This document shows, piece after piece, positions 63,611-64,000 of a stretch of 64,000 bases of DNA. The stretch lies in the NCBI RefSeq assembly GCF_000330705.1, contig NZ_ANAM01000008.1:744001-808000 (forward strand), written 5' to 3'. How positions within the stretch are numbered: position 1 is the first letter of the stretch; each line of letters starts with the position of its first letter. The position numbers and the translations under genes were made by a program. The notes under the pieces are model-generated. The model was not told where the DNA came from and made no database searches. It saw only the letters and a list, made by a program, of their open reading frames with translations. The stretch is from Salinicoccus carnicancri Crm. Its GTDB lineage: Bacteria > Bacillota > Bacilli > Staphylococcales > Salinicoccaceae.

Positions 63611-64000
63611 ATGGAAAAGATAAATTTAGGCGGTTCGGAACTTTCAGCCTCCCGGATTGTCCTGGGATGCATGCGCATCAACCAGATGGACAACCGGTCG
63701 CTGTCGAAGCATCTGCATACAGCCTTGGAGCTCGGCATCAACAACTTCGACCATGCAGACATCTACGGAAAAGGAGAATGCGAGAGGAAGTTCGGTAAAA
63801 TCCTGAAGCGGGAGCTACAGCGGGAGGACATCATCCTTCAGAGCAAATGCGGCATAAGGTACGGACATGCGGCGGGAGGGGACATTGAATACTATGACCT
63901 GTCCAAAGAATCTATCATCGATTCCGTCGACGGTATCCTCCAGCGCCTCGGCACCGATTACCTCGACCTGCTCATGCTCCACAGACCGGACACCCTGATG
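63611..64000 (+). CDS. Aldo/keto reductase (partial, C-terminus outside window)
   Basis: 130 codons are visible before the window ends. The product begins MEKINLGGSELSASRIVLGC and shows the catalytic Asp and Tyr in NFDHADIYGKGECE, Lys in IILQSKCGI and His in LLMLHRPDTL, so the active-site tetrad is complete. It belongs to the YdhF/YcsN-like group of NAD(P)H oxidoreductases and is not close to the other aldo/keto reductase at 23573. GAGGTG lies upstream of the ATG. Confidence 0.9.
   Translation, partial: MEKINLGGSELSASRIVLGCMRINQMDNRSLSKHLHTALELGINNFDHADIYGKGECERKFGKILKRELQREDIILQSKCGIRYGHAAGGDIEYYDLSKESIIDSVDGILQRLGTDYLDLLMLHRPDTLM

Overview
The window is ordinary chromosome from a low- to mid-GC Gram-positive coccus of the Staphylococcaceae type, most like Salinicoccus or Jeotgalicoccus. 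The evidence is the conserved block prmC-prfA-rpmE-rho-murA-tal-fba-(DUF2529)-pyrG-rpoE, strong AGGAGG-type ribosome binding sites, frequent TTG starts, thioredoxin-type ArsC, a type II pantothenate kinase, and a GC content judged by eye to be near 50%, which is high for Staphylococcus proper. The species assignment is inference. I see no rRNA, tRNA, insertion sequence, prophage or CRISPR array.

Layout. 1-10.2 kb: housekeeping block, almost all on the minus strand (translation termination, L31, Rho, MurA, transaldolase, aldolase, CTP synthase, RNA polymerase delta). It holds a recognisable CTP-sensing pyrG attenuator and, between two converging terminators, an unusual array of about ten imperfect palindromes with a 41-bp period. 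10.2-18 kb: acetyltransferase, BCCT osmolyte carrier, CoaW, an orphan ABC ATPase, a lipoprotein, OsmC, an NRAMP-like carrier and a ureohydrolase, the last two with altered signature residues. 18-20.4 kb: arsRBC. 20.4-23.5 kb: old yellow enzyme, acetamidase/formamidase family protein and glycerate kinase. 23.5-28.5 kb: a minus-strand run of gamma-glutamyltransferase, split ChrA pair, aminotransferase, a possible 47-aa protein and an aldo/keto reductase. 28.5-33.4 kb: SEC-C protein, AEC carrier, HAD phosphatase, and a divergent MhqD/MhqO-like pair. 33.5-37.3 kb: alpha-glucoside PTS locus (RpiR regulator, EIICB, GH4 6-phospho-glycosidase) with a cre site. 37.4-42.7 kb: two-component system divergent from a three-gene ABC exporter, then MarR. 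42.8-45.8 kb: lipoprotein, RarD, DUF975 protein. 45.9-51.3 kb: complete mannitol operon mtlA-mtlR-mtlF-mtlD in which MtlA carries two EIIB domains. 51.5-57.7 kb: large catalase, MarR-MMPL exporter operon and two small membrane proteins. 57.7-64 kb: PQQ-type sugar dehydrogenase lipoprotein, M20 amidohydrolase, divergent YfcC carrier plus N-acylamino acid racemase/OSBS-like enolase, metallophosphoesterase and a truncated aldo/keto reductase.

How it works together. Much of the accessory part fits a salt-adapted heterotroph: osmolyte uptake, sugar and polyol phosphotransferase systems under catabolite control, arsenic, quinone/electrophile and peroxide defence, and an amino-acid scavenging locus (racemase + carrier + amidohydrolase). 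The items most worth a second look are the palindrome array (7467-7862), the duplicated EIIB of MtlA with its gene-conversion-like identity tract, the pyrG attenuator, and the two transport/metalloenzyme genes with changed metal-site residues.
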